Positions 42,802 to 49,495 of a DNA stretch of 49,495 bases are shown here, in pieces (the first letter of the stretch is position 1; each line of letters starts with the position of its first letter). The notes under the pieces were generated by a model. The model did not search any database and was not told where the DNA came from. It saw only the letters and a list, made by a program, of their open reading frames with translations. This DNA is from Planctomycetota bacterium (GTDB taxonomy: Bacteria; Planctomycetota; UBA11346). The position numbers were made by a program, and so were the translations under genes. The DNA lies in assembly GCA_013816485.1 (NCBI GenBank), contig JACDEI010000015.1, positions 41,710 through 91,204 of the forward strand. Reading direction: 5' to 3'.

Positions 42802-42839
42802 CGGGTGCGGCGGTTGCCGAGACGGTGGTGGTTTCGACC

Positions 42840-44066
42840 ATGCCGCCCATGCCTGACCTGCCGACCAACGAAATCCCAACCTGGACCCCTGGCGGAGGGC
42901 TGAAGTTCCGCCTGCTCAAACAGGCTGCGGGTGCGACGAGCGCCCGGCGTGGTCGTTTCGTCACCGCACATGGTGTGGTCGAAACCCCGGCCTTCATGCC
43001 GGTCGGCACCCAGGCATCGGTGAAATGTGTCACGCCTGAGCAGGTCGCCGCTACTGGCGCGCAGGTGGTGCTGGCCAACACTTACCACCTGAGCTTGGCC
43101 GATCGCACGCAACTGGTCGAACGTCACGGCGGTCTGCACAAGCTCATGCACTGGAAGCAGACCATCCTCACCGACTCGGGTGGCTTCCAGGTCTTCAGTC
43201 TGCCGGATCGCCAGATCACCGAGGAAGGTGTGCAGTTCCGTTTCGATGTCGACGGCACGCCGGCGACGTTGACACCGGAAAGTTCGATGGACATCCAGCG
43301 CCGGTTGGGTGCCGACATCGTCATGGCCTTCGATGAATGCGTCGATCATCGCGCCGGGCGCGACTACGTGGCTGCCAGCGTCGAACGCACCTTCCGTTGG
43401 CTCAAACGCTGCACGGCGGTGAAACTCGCCGACCACCAGCACCTCTTTGGCATCGTGCAGGGCGGCATGGAACTCGATCTGCGCGCACATGCGGCAAGTC
43501 AGCTCGTCTCGCTCGACCTGCCAGGTTATGCCATCGGCGGCGTGTCGGTCGGTGAAGGCCACGAGTCGATGGTGCGCGTGGTCAAACATACCGCGCCGTT
43601 GTTGCCGGCGGACAAGGTGCGCTACCTGATGGGTGTCGGCCTGCCCGAAGACCTGGTCGCTTCAGTCGACTGCGGCATGGACATCCACGACTGCGTGATT
43701 CCGACGCGTTATGCCCGCGAAGGCACGGTGTTCACCTGGGATGGCAAGATGCGCATCCAGGACAAGAAGTTCCGCAAGGATCGCTACGCCATCGACACCG
43801 CGTGCACCTGCTACACCTGTTCCGGCGGCACCAGTGGCATGGGTGGTTACAGTCGTGCATACCTGCGTCACCTGAGCTTCGCCAGTGAACCACTGGGCGA
43901 CACCCTGCTGACGATCCACAACCTGCATTTCTACCAGGATCTCATGCGCGCGATCCGCCTAGCCATCGATGAGGATCGGTTCCCAGCGTGGCGCGACGCC
44001 TTCCGAGAACGCTACTTCGCGCGCCGTACCCGGAACGACGGGAAGCGCGACGACGGCGACGACTGA
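42840..44066 (+). CDS. tgt: Queuine tRNA-ribosyltransferase (tRNA-guanine transglycosylase)
   Basis: The ATG at 42840 gives 408 residues; the second ATG is nine bases on. Tgt exchanges guanine-34 for preQ1 in the queuosine pathway. LTDSGGFQVFSL carries one catalytic aspartate, DCGMDIHDCVIPTRYAREG the nucleophile and substrate loop. The zinc site is CTCYTC with a later histidine (YLRHL). Length is about 30 residues above E. coli Tgt, mostly terminal. The stop overlaps rlmH (TGATG). No queC/D/E/F genes are in the window. Confidence 0.95.
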   Translation: MPPMPDLPTNEIPTWTPGGGLKFRLLKQAAGATSARRGRFVTAHGVVETPAFMPVGTQASVKCVTPEQVAATGAQVVLANTYHLSLADRTQLVERHGGLHKLMHWKQTILTDSGGFQVFSLPDRQITEEGVQFRFDVDGTPATLTPESSMDIQRRLGADIVMAFDECVDHRAGRDYVAASVERTFRWLKRCTAVKLADHQHLFGIVQGGMELDLRAHAASQLVSLDLPGYAIGGVSVGEGHESMVRVVKHTAPLLPADKVRYLMGVGLPEDLVASVDCGMDIHDCVIPTRYAREGTVFTWDGKMRIQDKKFRKDRYAIDTACTCYTCSGGTSGMGGYSRAYLRHLSFASEPLGDTLLTIHNLHFYQDLMRAIRLAIDEDRFPAWRDAFRERYFARRTRNDGKRDDGDD

Positions 44067-44488
44067 TGCGTCTGGTGGTCGTCCAGCAGGGCAAGATCAA
44101 GGACGCGAGCATCCTCACGCTGCGCGCTGAGTTCCTCAAACGTTTCCAGCGCTACGGCACGCTCACGGTGGTGGAAAAGGAACCCAAGGGCGCCACCGTG
44201 CTGTGGCCGTCATCGAGTCGCTGGAAAGTCCTGCTCGACGAACGCGGCGAGACGCCGACGAGTGAACAGTTGTCCAAGCTCCTGCGCAAATGGACCATGG
44301 CGCACGGTGAGGTCGCGTTCCTGGTCGGTGATGCCTACGGCCCACATGCGCCGACCAAGGCGACGGCCGACACTTCGCTCGCGCTTAGTGCGCTGACGCT
44401 GCCGCATCAGCTCGCCCATCTCTTGCTCATCGAGCAGCTCTACCGAGCAGCGAGCATTCTCGCCGGCTCGCCGTACCATCACGCTTGA
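44066..44488 (+). CDS. rlmH: 23S rRNA (pseudouridine1915-N3)-methyltransferase RlmH
   Basis: The ATG at 44066 (MRLVVVQQGKIKD) gives 140 residues, slightly short of the usual 155. RlmH methylates pseudouridine 1915 in helix 69 of 23S rRNA. LLDERGETPTSEQLSKLL, FLVGDAYGPH and SALTLPHQLAHLLLIEQLYRA match the SPOUT-type family, ending GSPYHHA. The SAM-loop GGA/GG is altered to GDAYG. Its start overlaps tgt by one base. Confidence 0.86.
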   Translation: MRLVVVQQGKIKDASILTLRAEFLKRFQRYGTLTVVEKEPKGATVLWPSSSRWKVLLDERGETPTSEQLSKLLRKWTMAHGEVAFLVGDAYGPHAPTKATADTSLALSALTLPHQLAHLLLIEQLYRAASILAGSPYHHA

Positions 44489-44511
44489 TAACCACCGCCG
44501 ACGTTGGCGGT

Positions 44512-45024
44512 TCAGTAGCTCACGTTGAATGGCGTATGACCGCGGACAGAGAGCGCCGGCCACCAGCCATCCTGAGCCAGGATGAAACGTTGGTTGGTCA
44601 ACGAAGGTGTGAACGTCAGCGGCTGGTGCCCGGAAGCGGTCGACAAGGCGATGGTGACAGTGACGGCGACGGTGCCGTCCTCCTGCGCCTCGACGTTGGT
44701 GATAGTGTAGCGGAAAATGAACGGATCGGCGCTTTGCAGTTGGAACAACGCGGTCAACCCACGCAGCACCAGCAGACGCATCGTACCGTTGTTGACCATG
44801 TCCGCAGTATCACCACCGAGCTGGGTCGGCCACGCAGCCTTGATGTCGTAGCCCGGATGCAGATTGCCGAGCACACCGTTGGCACTGCCACCCTCGATTG
44901 CGCTTTTCAACCGTGCAAAGGTGCGGTCGGCCTGGACGCCAGCACTGCTCCACCACAGGAACCAGCAGACGGTGAGTAGCGAGGCCCCGACGATGATGAT
45001 GAGGCGTAGGCGGGCTGGGGTCAT
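44512..45024 (-). CDS. Membrane-anchored hypothetical, NTF2-like
   Basis: The ATG at 45024 (MTPARLRLIIIVGASLL) gives 170 residues with one N-terminal transmembrane helix (to about residue 26). The exterior part (about 35-165) has an alpha+beta pattern like an NTF2/SnoaL fold: FARLKSAIEGGSANGVLGNL, then FIFRYTITNVEAQED and LSTASGHQPL. I cannot name the family. It converges with rlmH, with a 23-base gap, and is divergent from a small cysteine-rich gene. Confidence 0.55.
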   Translation of the reverse strand: MTPARLRLIIIVGASLLTVCWFLWWSSAGVQADRTFARLKSAIEGGSANGVLGNLHPGYDIKAAWPTQLGGDTADMVNNGTMRLLVLRGLTALFQLQSADPFIFRYTITNVEAQEDGTVAVTVTIALSTASGHQPLTFTPSLTNQRFILAQDGWWPALSVRGHTPFNVSY

Positions 45025-45170
45025 GCGGGCAGTCTCGCTGGCGTCGGGAGGCGTCACAAGGCCAGGGCGGTCTTTCCCCACAGTCTGTTGCCCACTGTCG
45101 CACCAGCGCGTGCCCATGTTCACCGCCTGAGCCATGGCGAGCAGCGACATTGCTGGTACAACGCCAGTCG

Positions 45171-45374
45171 ATGGACCGCGCCGCCCGTATCGATCAGGCC
45201 CTGGCCAAGCGCAACTACTCGCCGGTTTTGCGCCTGCGCATTGAGAAGCTGCTGGACGGGATCGAAGACCGCGAGCGTTTACGCTGCTGCAATTCCGGGT
45301 GTTTCGTCTGCGTCCAGGAACTGCTGGCGATCCTGGCCGAGGTCGAGGGGGGCGAGGCAGCCGCATCGCCGTGA
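45171..45374 (+). CDS. Small Cys-rich protein, oxidoreductase-like motif
   Basis: The ATG at 45171 (MDRAARIDQALAKRNYS) gives 67 residues; a TTG at 45150 is possible. The notable part is RLRCCNSGCFVCVQELLAIL, a CC-x2-GC-x2-C cluster resembling the short oxidoreductase-like domain (PF09791-like) known mainly from eukaryotic and some bacterial proteins. It probably binds metal. It lies 88 bases upstream of the SDR gene on the same strand, so co-transcription is possible. Confidence 0.5.
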   Translation: MDRAARIDQALAKRNYSPVLRLRIEKLLDGIEDRERLRCCNSGCFVCVQELLAILAEVEGGEAAASP

Positions 45375-45461
45375 ACGGTCCGCTGTGCGACCCGGAGGGA
45401 AATCGCTCCCGTTGCCCCGCGCCGTTCGCGAAGGTCCGCCCGCCGACCGCAGGAGCATCCC

Positions 45462-46196
45462 ATGGCCACACCCGCCACCATCGCCCTCATCACCGGTGCC
45501 AACAAAGGCATCGGCTTCGAGACCGCCCGCCAGCTCGGTAAGCGGGGCATCCACGTGATCATCGGAGCACGCGATGCGCAGCGTGGTGCCGACGCGGTGA
45601 AGAAACTCACCGCTGAAGGCATCAGCGCGGCATCCCTCGTGCTTGAGGTGACCGACGAAACGTCGGTCCTCGCCGCGGTGAAGGAGGTCGAGCGCCGCCA
45701 CGGCCACCTCGACATCCTGATCAACAACGCCGGTATCCTCGACTACGCCGCGGACACCGGGCCGGCCACCACCACCGTGGCGCACTTCCGCAAGAGTTTC
45801 GAGACCAACTTCTTTGGCTTGGTCAGCGTGACGCAGGCGTTCCTGCCCCTGCTGCGCAAATCACCGGCCGGACGCATCGTCAACCTCTCCAGCATCCTGG
45901 GCTCGATCGCCGAACACGCAGATCGCAATTCACCGATCTACCTCAAGAACTTCCCGGCCTACGACACGTCGAAAGCCGCGGTGAATCTCTACACCGTCGA
46001 ACTGGCGCAGGCGTTGGCCGACACCCCGATTAAGGTCAACGGTGTTCATCCAGGCTGGGTGAAAACCGAGATGGGCGGCGAAGCCGCACCGATGGAGATC
46101 GTCGACGGCGCCAAGTCGAGCGTGGCCGCGGCCACCATCGGCCCCGATGGTCCGACCGGCGGCTTCTTCCACATGGGCGTGCACATGCGCTGGTGA
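45462..46196 (+). CDS. Short-chain dehydrogenase/reductase
   Basis: A 244-residue NAD(P)-dependent SDR with AGGAG eight bases upstream of its ATG. TGANKGIGFETARQLG is the nucleotide-binding glycine motif, ILINNAGIL the NNAG block, and the catalytic Ser, Tyr and Lys are in NLSSILGS and YDTSKAAVNLY. HPGWVKTEMGG is the usual C-terminal loop. It resembles carbonyl-reductase-type SDRs; the substrate is unknown. A heptad repeat follows. Confidence 0.9.
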   Translation: MATPATIALITGANKGIGFETARQLGKRGIHVIIGARDAQRGADAVKKLTAEGISAASLVLEVTDETSVLAAVKEVERRHGHLDILINNAGILDYAADTGPATTTVAHFRKSFETNFFGLVSVTQAFLPLLRKSPAGRIVNLSSILGSIAEHADRNSPIYLKNFPAYDTSKAAVNLYTVELAQALADTPIKVNGVHPGWVKTEMGGEAAPMEIVDGAKSSVAAATIGPDGPTGGFFHMGVHMRW

Positions 46197-46213
46197 TTGG
46201 CGCGGGACTGGAC

Positions 46214-46392
46214 GGGGTCCGGAGTCCGGAGTCCGGAGTCCGGAGTCGGGAGGTCGCAGGCGTGGAGGTGATGAGTGGGGCTGAATGACTGCGCCTGGCC
46301 AGCATTTCGGAAAGCAACAGCACCGCGATCCCATAAGACCCCGGACCCCGGACTCCCGGACCCCGGACCCCGGACTCCCGGACTCCCGGACC
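46214..46392. repeat. Inverted heptad-repeat locus (TCCGGAG type) between SDR and HD-GYP
   Basis: Left arm 46217-46251 has four exact GTCCGGA units then GTCGGGA. Right arm 46338-46392 has many GGACCCC/GGACTCC heptads. The right arm is longer than the left. The 86 bases between are non-coding as far as I can see. Confidence 0.85.
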
Positions 46393-46452
46393 TCCTGACC
46401 GTAGCAATTCCAAAGATTGCCGCCCCACCGGTCGCTCCTATCCTCCGTCGCC

Positions 46453-48072
46453 ATGGCAATCGGTTCTGACGCCTTCACCAAACGTATCGAGCGGCTCAAC
46501 ACCATCGGTATCGCATTGTCGGCGGAGCGCGATCCGGTGAAGCTGCTGGAGCAGATCCTGCTCGGTGCCAAGGACATCACCAACTCCGATGGTGGTACGA
46601 TCTATTCCCGCGGTGATGACGACCAGTTGCACTTCGAGATCCTGCGCTCCGACTCGTTGAACCTGTGGATGGGTGGCACCAGCGGCAAGACCATCCCGTT
46701 CAAGGGTGTGCCGTTGCACCTGCCGGACGGCACGCCCAACCGCAGTTCGGTGGTCGCCTGTGCCGTGCTCGATCGCGTGACCGTCAACATCCCCGACGCT
46801 TACCACACGCAGGGGTTCGATTTCTCCGGCACGCGGGCGTTCGATCACCGCACCGGCTACAAATCGATCTCGTTCCTCACCGTGCCGCTGTGCAACCACG
46901 AGAACGAAGTCATCGGCGTGCTGCAACTGCTCAACGCCCGGGATGATATCGGCAACGTCGTGCCGTTCAGCGAGACTGATCAACGCCTGGCTGAAAGTTT
47001 GGCTTCGCAGGCGGCCACCGCGCTGACCAAACACCATCTCATCGAGGGCATGCAGGATCTGCTGGAATCCTTCATCCGTCTGATCGCCACCGCGATCGAC
47101 GAGAAATCGCCGTACACCGGCGGCCACTGCCGTCGGGTGCCGGAACTGACCATGATGCTGGCCGACGCCACCGCCAAGTGTGGTCGTGGTCCGTTCAAGG
47201 ACTTCACCATGAGCGATGCCGATCGCCTGGAGTTGCGGTTGGCCGGCTGGATCCACGACTGCGGCAAGATCACCACCCCGGAATGGGTGATGGACAAGGC
47301 GACCAAGTTGTCCGGGCTGCACGATCGCATCAACGTGGTGGAGACCCGTTTCGCCGCACTCAAACGTGCGGCCGAGGTCGCAATGCTGCGCACCATCATC
47401 GCGGGTGGCGAACGCGTCGCCGCAGAGGCCACCTACCACGCCGAATGCGGTCGCCTCGACGAGGACCTCGCCTTCCTGCGCCGTTGCAACATCGGCGGCG
47501 AGACCATGCGCCCGGAGGATCAGCAGCGAGTGCGCGACCTTGCAGAACGTACCTGGAGGGCATCGGACGACAGCGTTCAGCCACTGCTCACGGCTGACGA
47601 GGTCAAACACCTGACCATCGCGCGCGGCACGCTGACGCGTGAGGAACGCGACATCATCAATCACCACATCGTCGCCACCATCAAGATGCTGGAGTCGCTG
47701 CCGTATCCCAAGCATCTCAAACGCATCCCCGAGTTCGCCGGTGGCCACCACGAACGCATGGATGGCAAAGGGTATCCCAAGGGGCTCACACGTGATCAGA
47801 TGTCGGTGCAGGCCCGGGTCATGGGCATAGCCGACGTGTTCGAGGCGCTGACCGCCGGCGACCGTCCCTACAAGAAAGCCATGTCATTGTCGCAGGCACT
47901 GACCATCCTGGGCAAGATGAAACTCGACGGGCACATCGACCCGGATCTGTTCGACGTGTTCATCAACGACGGGGTGTGGCTCGACTACGCCAAACGTTTC
48001 CTGCCGCCCGAGCAGATCGACACCGTCGATGTGACGAAGTTGCCGGGCTATCAGCCGCTGCCACCGGCCTGA
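46453..48072 (+). CDS. GAF-HD-GYP cyclic-di-GMP phosphodiesterase-type protein
   Basis: The ATG at 46453 (MAIGSDAFTKRIERLN) gives 539 residues. A GAF domain covers about 20-195 (GTIYSRGDDDQLHFEIL; RTGYKSISFLTVPLCNHENE). The HD-GYP domain follows: GWIHDCGKITTPEWVMDKA near 270, then an insertion of about 100 residues, then HHIVATIKMLESLPYP and the full HHERMDGKGYPKGL. The metal histidines and GYP loop are present. It would hydrolyse c-di-GMP in response to a GAF ligand. It is the last well-supported housekeeping-type gene before the tail. Confidence 0.92.
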   Translation: MAIGSDAFTKRIERLNTIGIALSAERDPVKLLEQILLGAKDITNSDGGTIYSRGDDDQLHFEILRSDSLNLWMGGTSGKTIPFKGVPLHLPDGTPNRSSVVACAVLDRVTVNIPDAYHTQGFDFSGTRAFDHRTGYKSISFLTVPLCNHENEVIGVLQLLNARDDIGNVVPFSETDQRLAESLASQAATALTKHHLIEGMQDLLESFIRLIATAIDEKSPYTGGHCRRVPELTMMLADATAKCGRGPFKDFTMSDADRLELRLAGWIHDCGKITTPEWVMDKATKLSGLHDRINVVETRFAALKRAAEVAMLRTIIAGGERVAAEATYHAECGRLDEDLAFLRRCNIGGETMRPEDQQRVRDLAERTWRASDDSVQPLLTADEVKHLTIARGTLTREERDIINHHIVATIKMLESLPYPKHLKRIPEFAGGHHERMDGKGYPKGLTRDQMSVQARVMGIADVFEALTAGDRPYKKAMSLSQALTILGKMKLDGHIDPDLFDVFINDGVWLDYAKRFLPPEQIDTVDVTKLPGYQPLPPA

Positions 48073-48775
48073 GCGCGGTCCAAATTCGGTGCGGCGGCCG
48101 ATGGTGCTCCGCCCCTTACGCTCCACTTCTGAATTTAACCGCTTAATGTTTTAACCTTAATCGGCACTGCGATGGGCGAGACAGGTGTAAGATCGTGTGC
48201 TTATTGAAATGGACTCCAAGTAGACTGTCAGATAGCCACAGATCACGCCGAAGCACCAAAATTAACCCAATCGCGTTCCGTTTATTTGCGATGAGTGGAC
48301 ATCAATACCGATGAGACGCGGGAAAATCGACAGCGCCAATGGTGTGATATTGACGGCGGGCCCCGACGTCCTATGACCCGCCCCGCCAAAAAGCAGGGGT
48401 GGGCATGGGTTCGCGGTCGATCAGCGTGGCACAAGTGTATACGAGACGCCCTTTCCGTGGTCTTGCTGAGCGCCGTTGTGACGCGGCAAGTGTCACGCCC
48501 AACTGCAATGCCAAAACGACAAGCGATGGCTTAGTCCCTGCTTGGGGCGTTATCAGTGCCCGGCAACCGTGCCGAGTGTCCTCCGGCGGAGTCAGGGAAA
48601 ATCTGACGAGTCCACAGTACGATGCCGATGATCAGCAACAGTTCGCTGCGCATCATGCGACGGTGATGCGCATTATCTACATTGATGAGATATCATAAGG
48701 ATTCCCTAGGCAGGCGTAGTGACAAAGGTAGATTACAGCAAGAGTTATTGGCCAATAAATAACAGGAACCAGCCC
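48073..48775. other. Gene-poor lower-GC segment (apparent island)
   Basis: About 700 bases in which GC drops and codon-like patterns vanish. Short frames exist (48295-48534, 48399-48698) but their translations are not protein-like. An exact dyad GCGCATCA-8-TGATGCGC lies at 48648-48671, upstream of the next gene. No RNA gene is recognisable. Confidence 0.5.
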
Positions 48776-49078
48776 ATGAGTGCAGTCGATGAAATATTAC
48801 ACCTAATCATGCCAACCCGTGAAAAATGGATGGAAGGCCCAATTGACATGGAGAACACTGCAACGCTTCAGTGGATCAAGGGATTGGCTAAGATGCTAGA
48901 CGCGGATGAGGATAAGATTTGTGTTTTGAAGTACATCGACGAAAATAAGGACAATGCGAACTCCTACGAGGAAGTGGACGCCTTGAGGGAGATAATTGCA
49001 CTGTTACACTCTCTTGAGATGTATAGATCGCCGCCAGATAATCTAGATCCGGAAGATAAAAATTGGAAGCCCGCTTAA
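48776..49078 (+). CDS. Hypothetical protein with atypical low-GC codon use
   Basis: The ATG at 48776 (MSAVDEILHLIMPTREKW) gives 100 residues and has AGGAA eight bases upstream; a GTG at 48719 would add nineteen. The protein is acidic, soluble and probably all-alpha (ENTATLQWIKGLAKMLDADE; EVDALREIIALLHSLEMY). Codon use is far more A/T-rich than in the rest of the window, which suggests acquisition from elsewhere. I do not recognise the family. It sits between a low-GC gap and transposon-like sequence. Confidence 0.6.
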   Translation: MSAVDEILHLIMPTREKWMEGPIDMENTATLQWIKGLAKMLDADEDKICVLKYIDENKDNANSYEEVDALREIIALLHSLEMYRSPPDNLDPEDKNWKPA

Positions 49079-49180
49079 AAGTGGAAAAGCGGACAAAGGA
49101 AATGAAGATCAAGTAATTGAAGAGCTGCTTAGAATCTATGGCGTGTGGTCAAAGAACTCAAATCCCCCAGCAAAACCGCA

Positions 49181-49290
49181 CTATGCCGCCTCCCGGTAGT
49201 AGTAGTTCAGCAGCCCTCCGAGCCGTTTCCTGCGGCGTATTCCGCCCTCTAATATTTTGACCTCTGGCCCCGGTTCGATGAGCACATGAC
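49181..49290 (-). pseudogene. Possible transposase C-terminal remnant
   Basis: On the minus strand the last codons read VKILEGGIRRRKRL then GGLLNYYYREAA and stop at 49181. By memory, this resembles the C-terminus of integrase-core transposases common in planctomycetes. Upstream it runs straight into the presumed IS end at 49291, so only about 36 codons would remain. Database comparison was not possible. Confidence 0.3.
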
Positions 49291-49325
49291 TGACCTTCCC
49301 CCCGTTCAGTTGACACCCTGACAAG
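49291..49325 (+). mobile_element. Possible left end of an IS3-type insertion sequence
   Basis: TGACCTTCCCCCC, then GTTCAGTTGACACCCTGACA, resembles IS3-group terminal repeats (TGA-ending, C-run, GTTGACACC). An ORF start at 49437 on the + strand fits an orfA. The other end is outside the window. Confidence 0.35.
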
Positions 49326-49436
49326 AGCGAAGGCTCAGCAAGGCTGTCATCATGCGTACGAAATCCAACAAACTGATCCTCCCCCGGTTTTGTGGACGCC
49401 CAGATAAGCGGGAAACCGCTGCTAGGATGCCCCACT

Positions 49437-49495
49437 ATGACCAAAGCCTTGCCACCCCAGACCGTCAAAACGAAGCGGCGTAAGCACACCAAGGA
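49437..49495 (+). CDS. Possible transposase OrfA N-terminus (cut by window end)
   Basis: ATG at 49437, preceded by AGGATG, begins MTKALPPQTVKTKRRKHTK and runs off the window after 19 codons. The basic RRKHTK stretch is like IS3-family OrfA starts. Only 19 residues are visible, so the call rests mainly on the IS-like end at 49291. Confidence 0.35.
   Translation, partial: MTKALPPQTVKTKRRKHTK

Noticed and set aside
40608..43589. A 993-codon minus-strand open frame spanning the MshEN gene and tgt
   Set aside because: The opposite strand holds the true genes with clear motifs; the long frame is a result of high GC and low-complexity sequence.
48295..48698. Two short + strand frames in the low-GC gap
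   Set aside because: Basic, non-protein-like translations, no ribosome binding site and no known family.
49181..49492. A complete 103-residue minus-strand gene at the window end
   Set aside because: Only the C-terminal 36 residues look transposase-like; the rest crosses the presumed IS end and overlaps an opposing OrfA-like start.

Overview
This window looks like ordinary chromosome from a GC-rich Gram-negative bacterium. My best guess is a member of Planctomycetota or a close PVC relative. The reasons are indirect: a secreted protein whose C-terminal part resembles large planctomycete secreted esterases, a divergent RNase HII-like protein, several STAS/HATPase regulators, outer-membrane features (Mla-type lipid transport, OmpA-like lipoprotein), and gaps between genes filled with short tandem repeats arranged as inverted arms. 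There is no rRNA or tRNA gene, phage or CRISPR array that I can see. The phylum call is inference, not proof.

Layout. 1-2913: a cut-off lipoprotein gene behind its TetR regulator (with a perfect palindromic operator), then aroA-rsmD. 3242-5953: glnD. 6034-9097: metal-binding secreted protein, blaI-phhB, RNase HII-like gene, MreD-like membrane protein. 9185-13400: a tight run vapB-vapC-aminotransferase-truD, preceded by miaB. 13578-20796: glgA, an unknown gene, a split membrane/spermidine-synthase-like pair, a lipoprotein, a large secreted protein coupled to a gamma-carbonic-anhydrase-like gene. 20980-24777: bioB and pheT separated by a large composite inverted repeat. 25002-29048: NUDIX hydrolase and mlaE-mlaF-mlaD. 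29278-31333: hemX-like/hemA. 31407-34434 (minus): leuB, nuclease, OmpA-like lipoprotein, rhomboid. 34773-40728: periplasmic glutathione peroxidase, STAS/anti-sigma pair, nth, small Cys protein, hisD, tadA, STAS fusion. 41067-48072: MshEN protein, tgt-rlmH, unknown membrane protein, small Cys protein, SDR, GAF/HD-GYP. 48073-49495: lower-GC, gene-poor tail with apparent transposon debris and the start of a probable insertion sequence.

Functions. Most genes are housekeeping: amino-acid biosynthesis (aroA, leuB, hisD), cofactors (bioB, hemA, phhB), nitrogen signalling (glnD), RNA modification (rsmD, truD, miaB, tadA, tgt, rlmH), DNA repair (nth), glycogen (glgA) and envelope lipid transport (mlaEFD). 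Many neighbours overlap by 1-8 bases (vapBC-aminotransferase-truD, blaI-phhB, nudix-mlaE, hemX-hemA, tgt-rlmH, STAS-anti-sigma), which suggests translational coupling.

The most unusual feature is non-coding. At least eleven intergenic spots carry tandem short units, mostly exactly 7 bases, usually as two inverted arms. The unit sequence differs between loci (TCCGGGG, TCCGATG, GGGATTA, CTACAGG types; one GTCCGGAA octamer), but period and inverted layout are shared. Some enclose a separate compact hairpin, one splits mlaF from mlaD, and one supplies the truD stop codon. This is the best candidate for something undescribed here.
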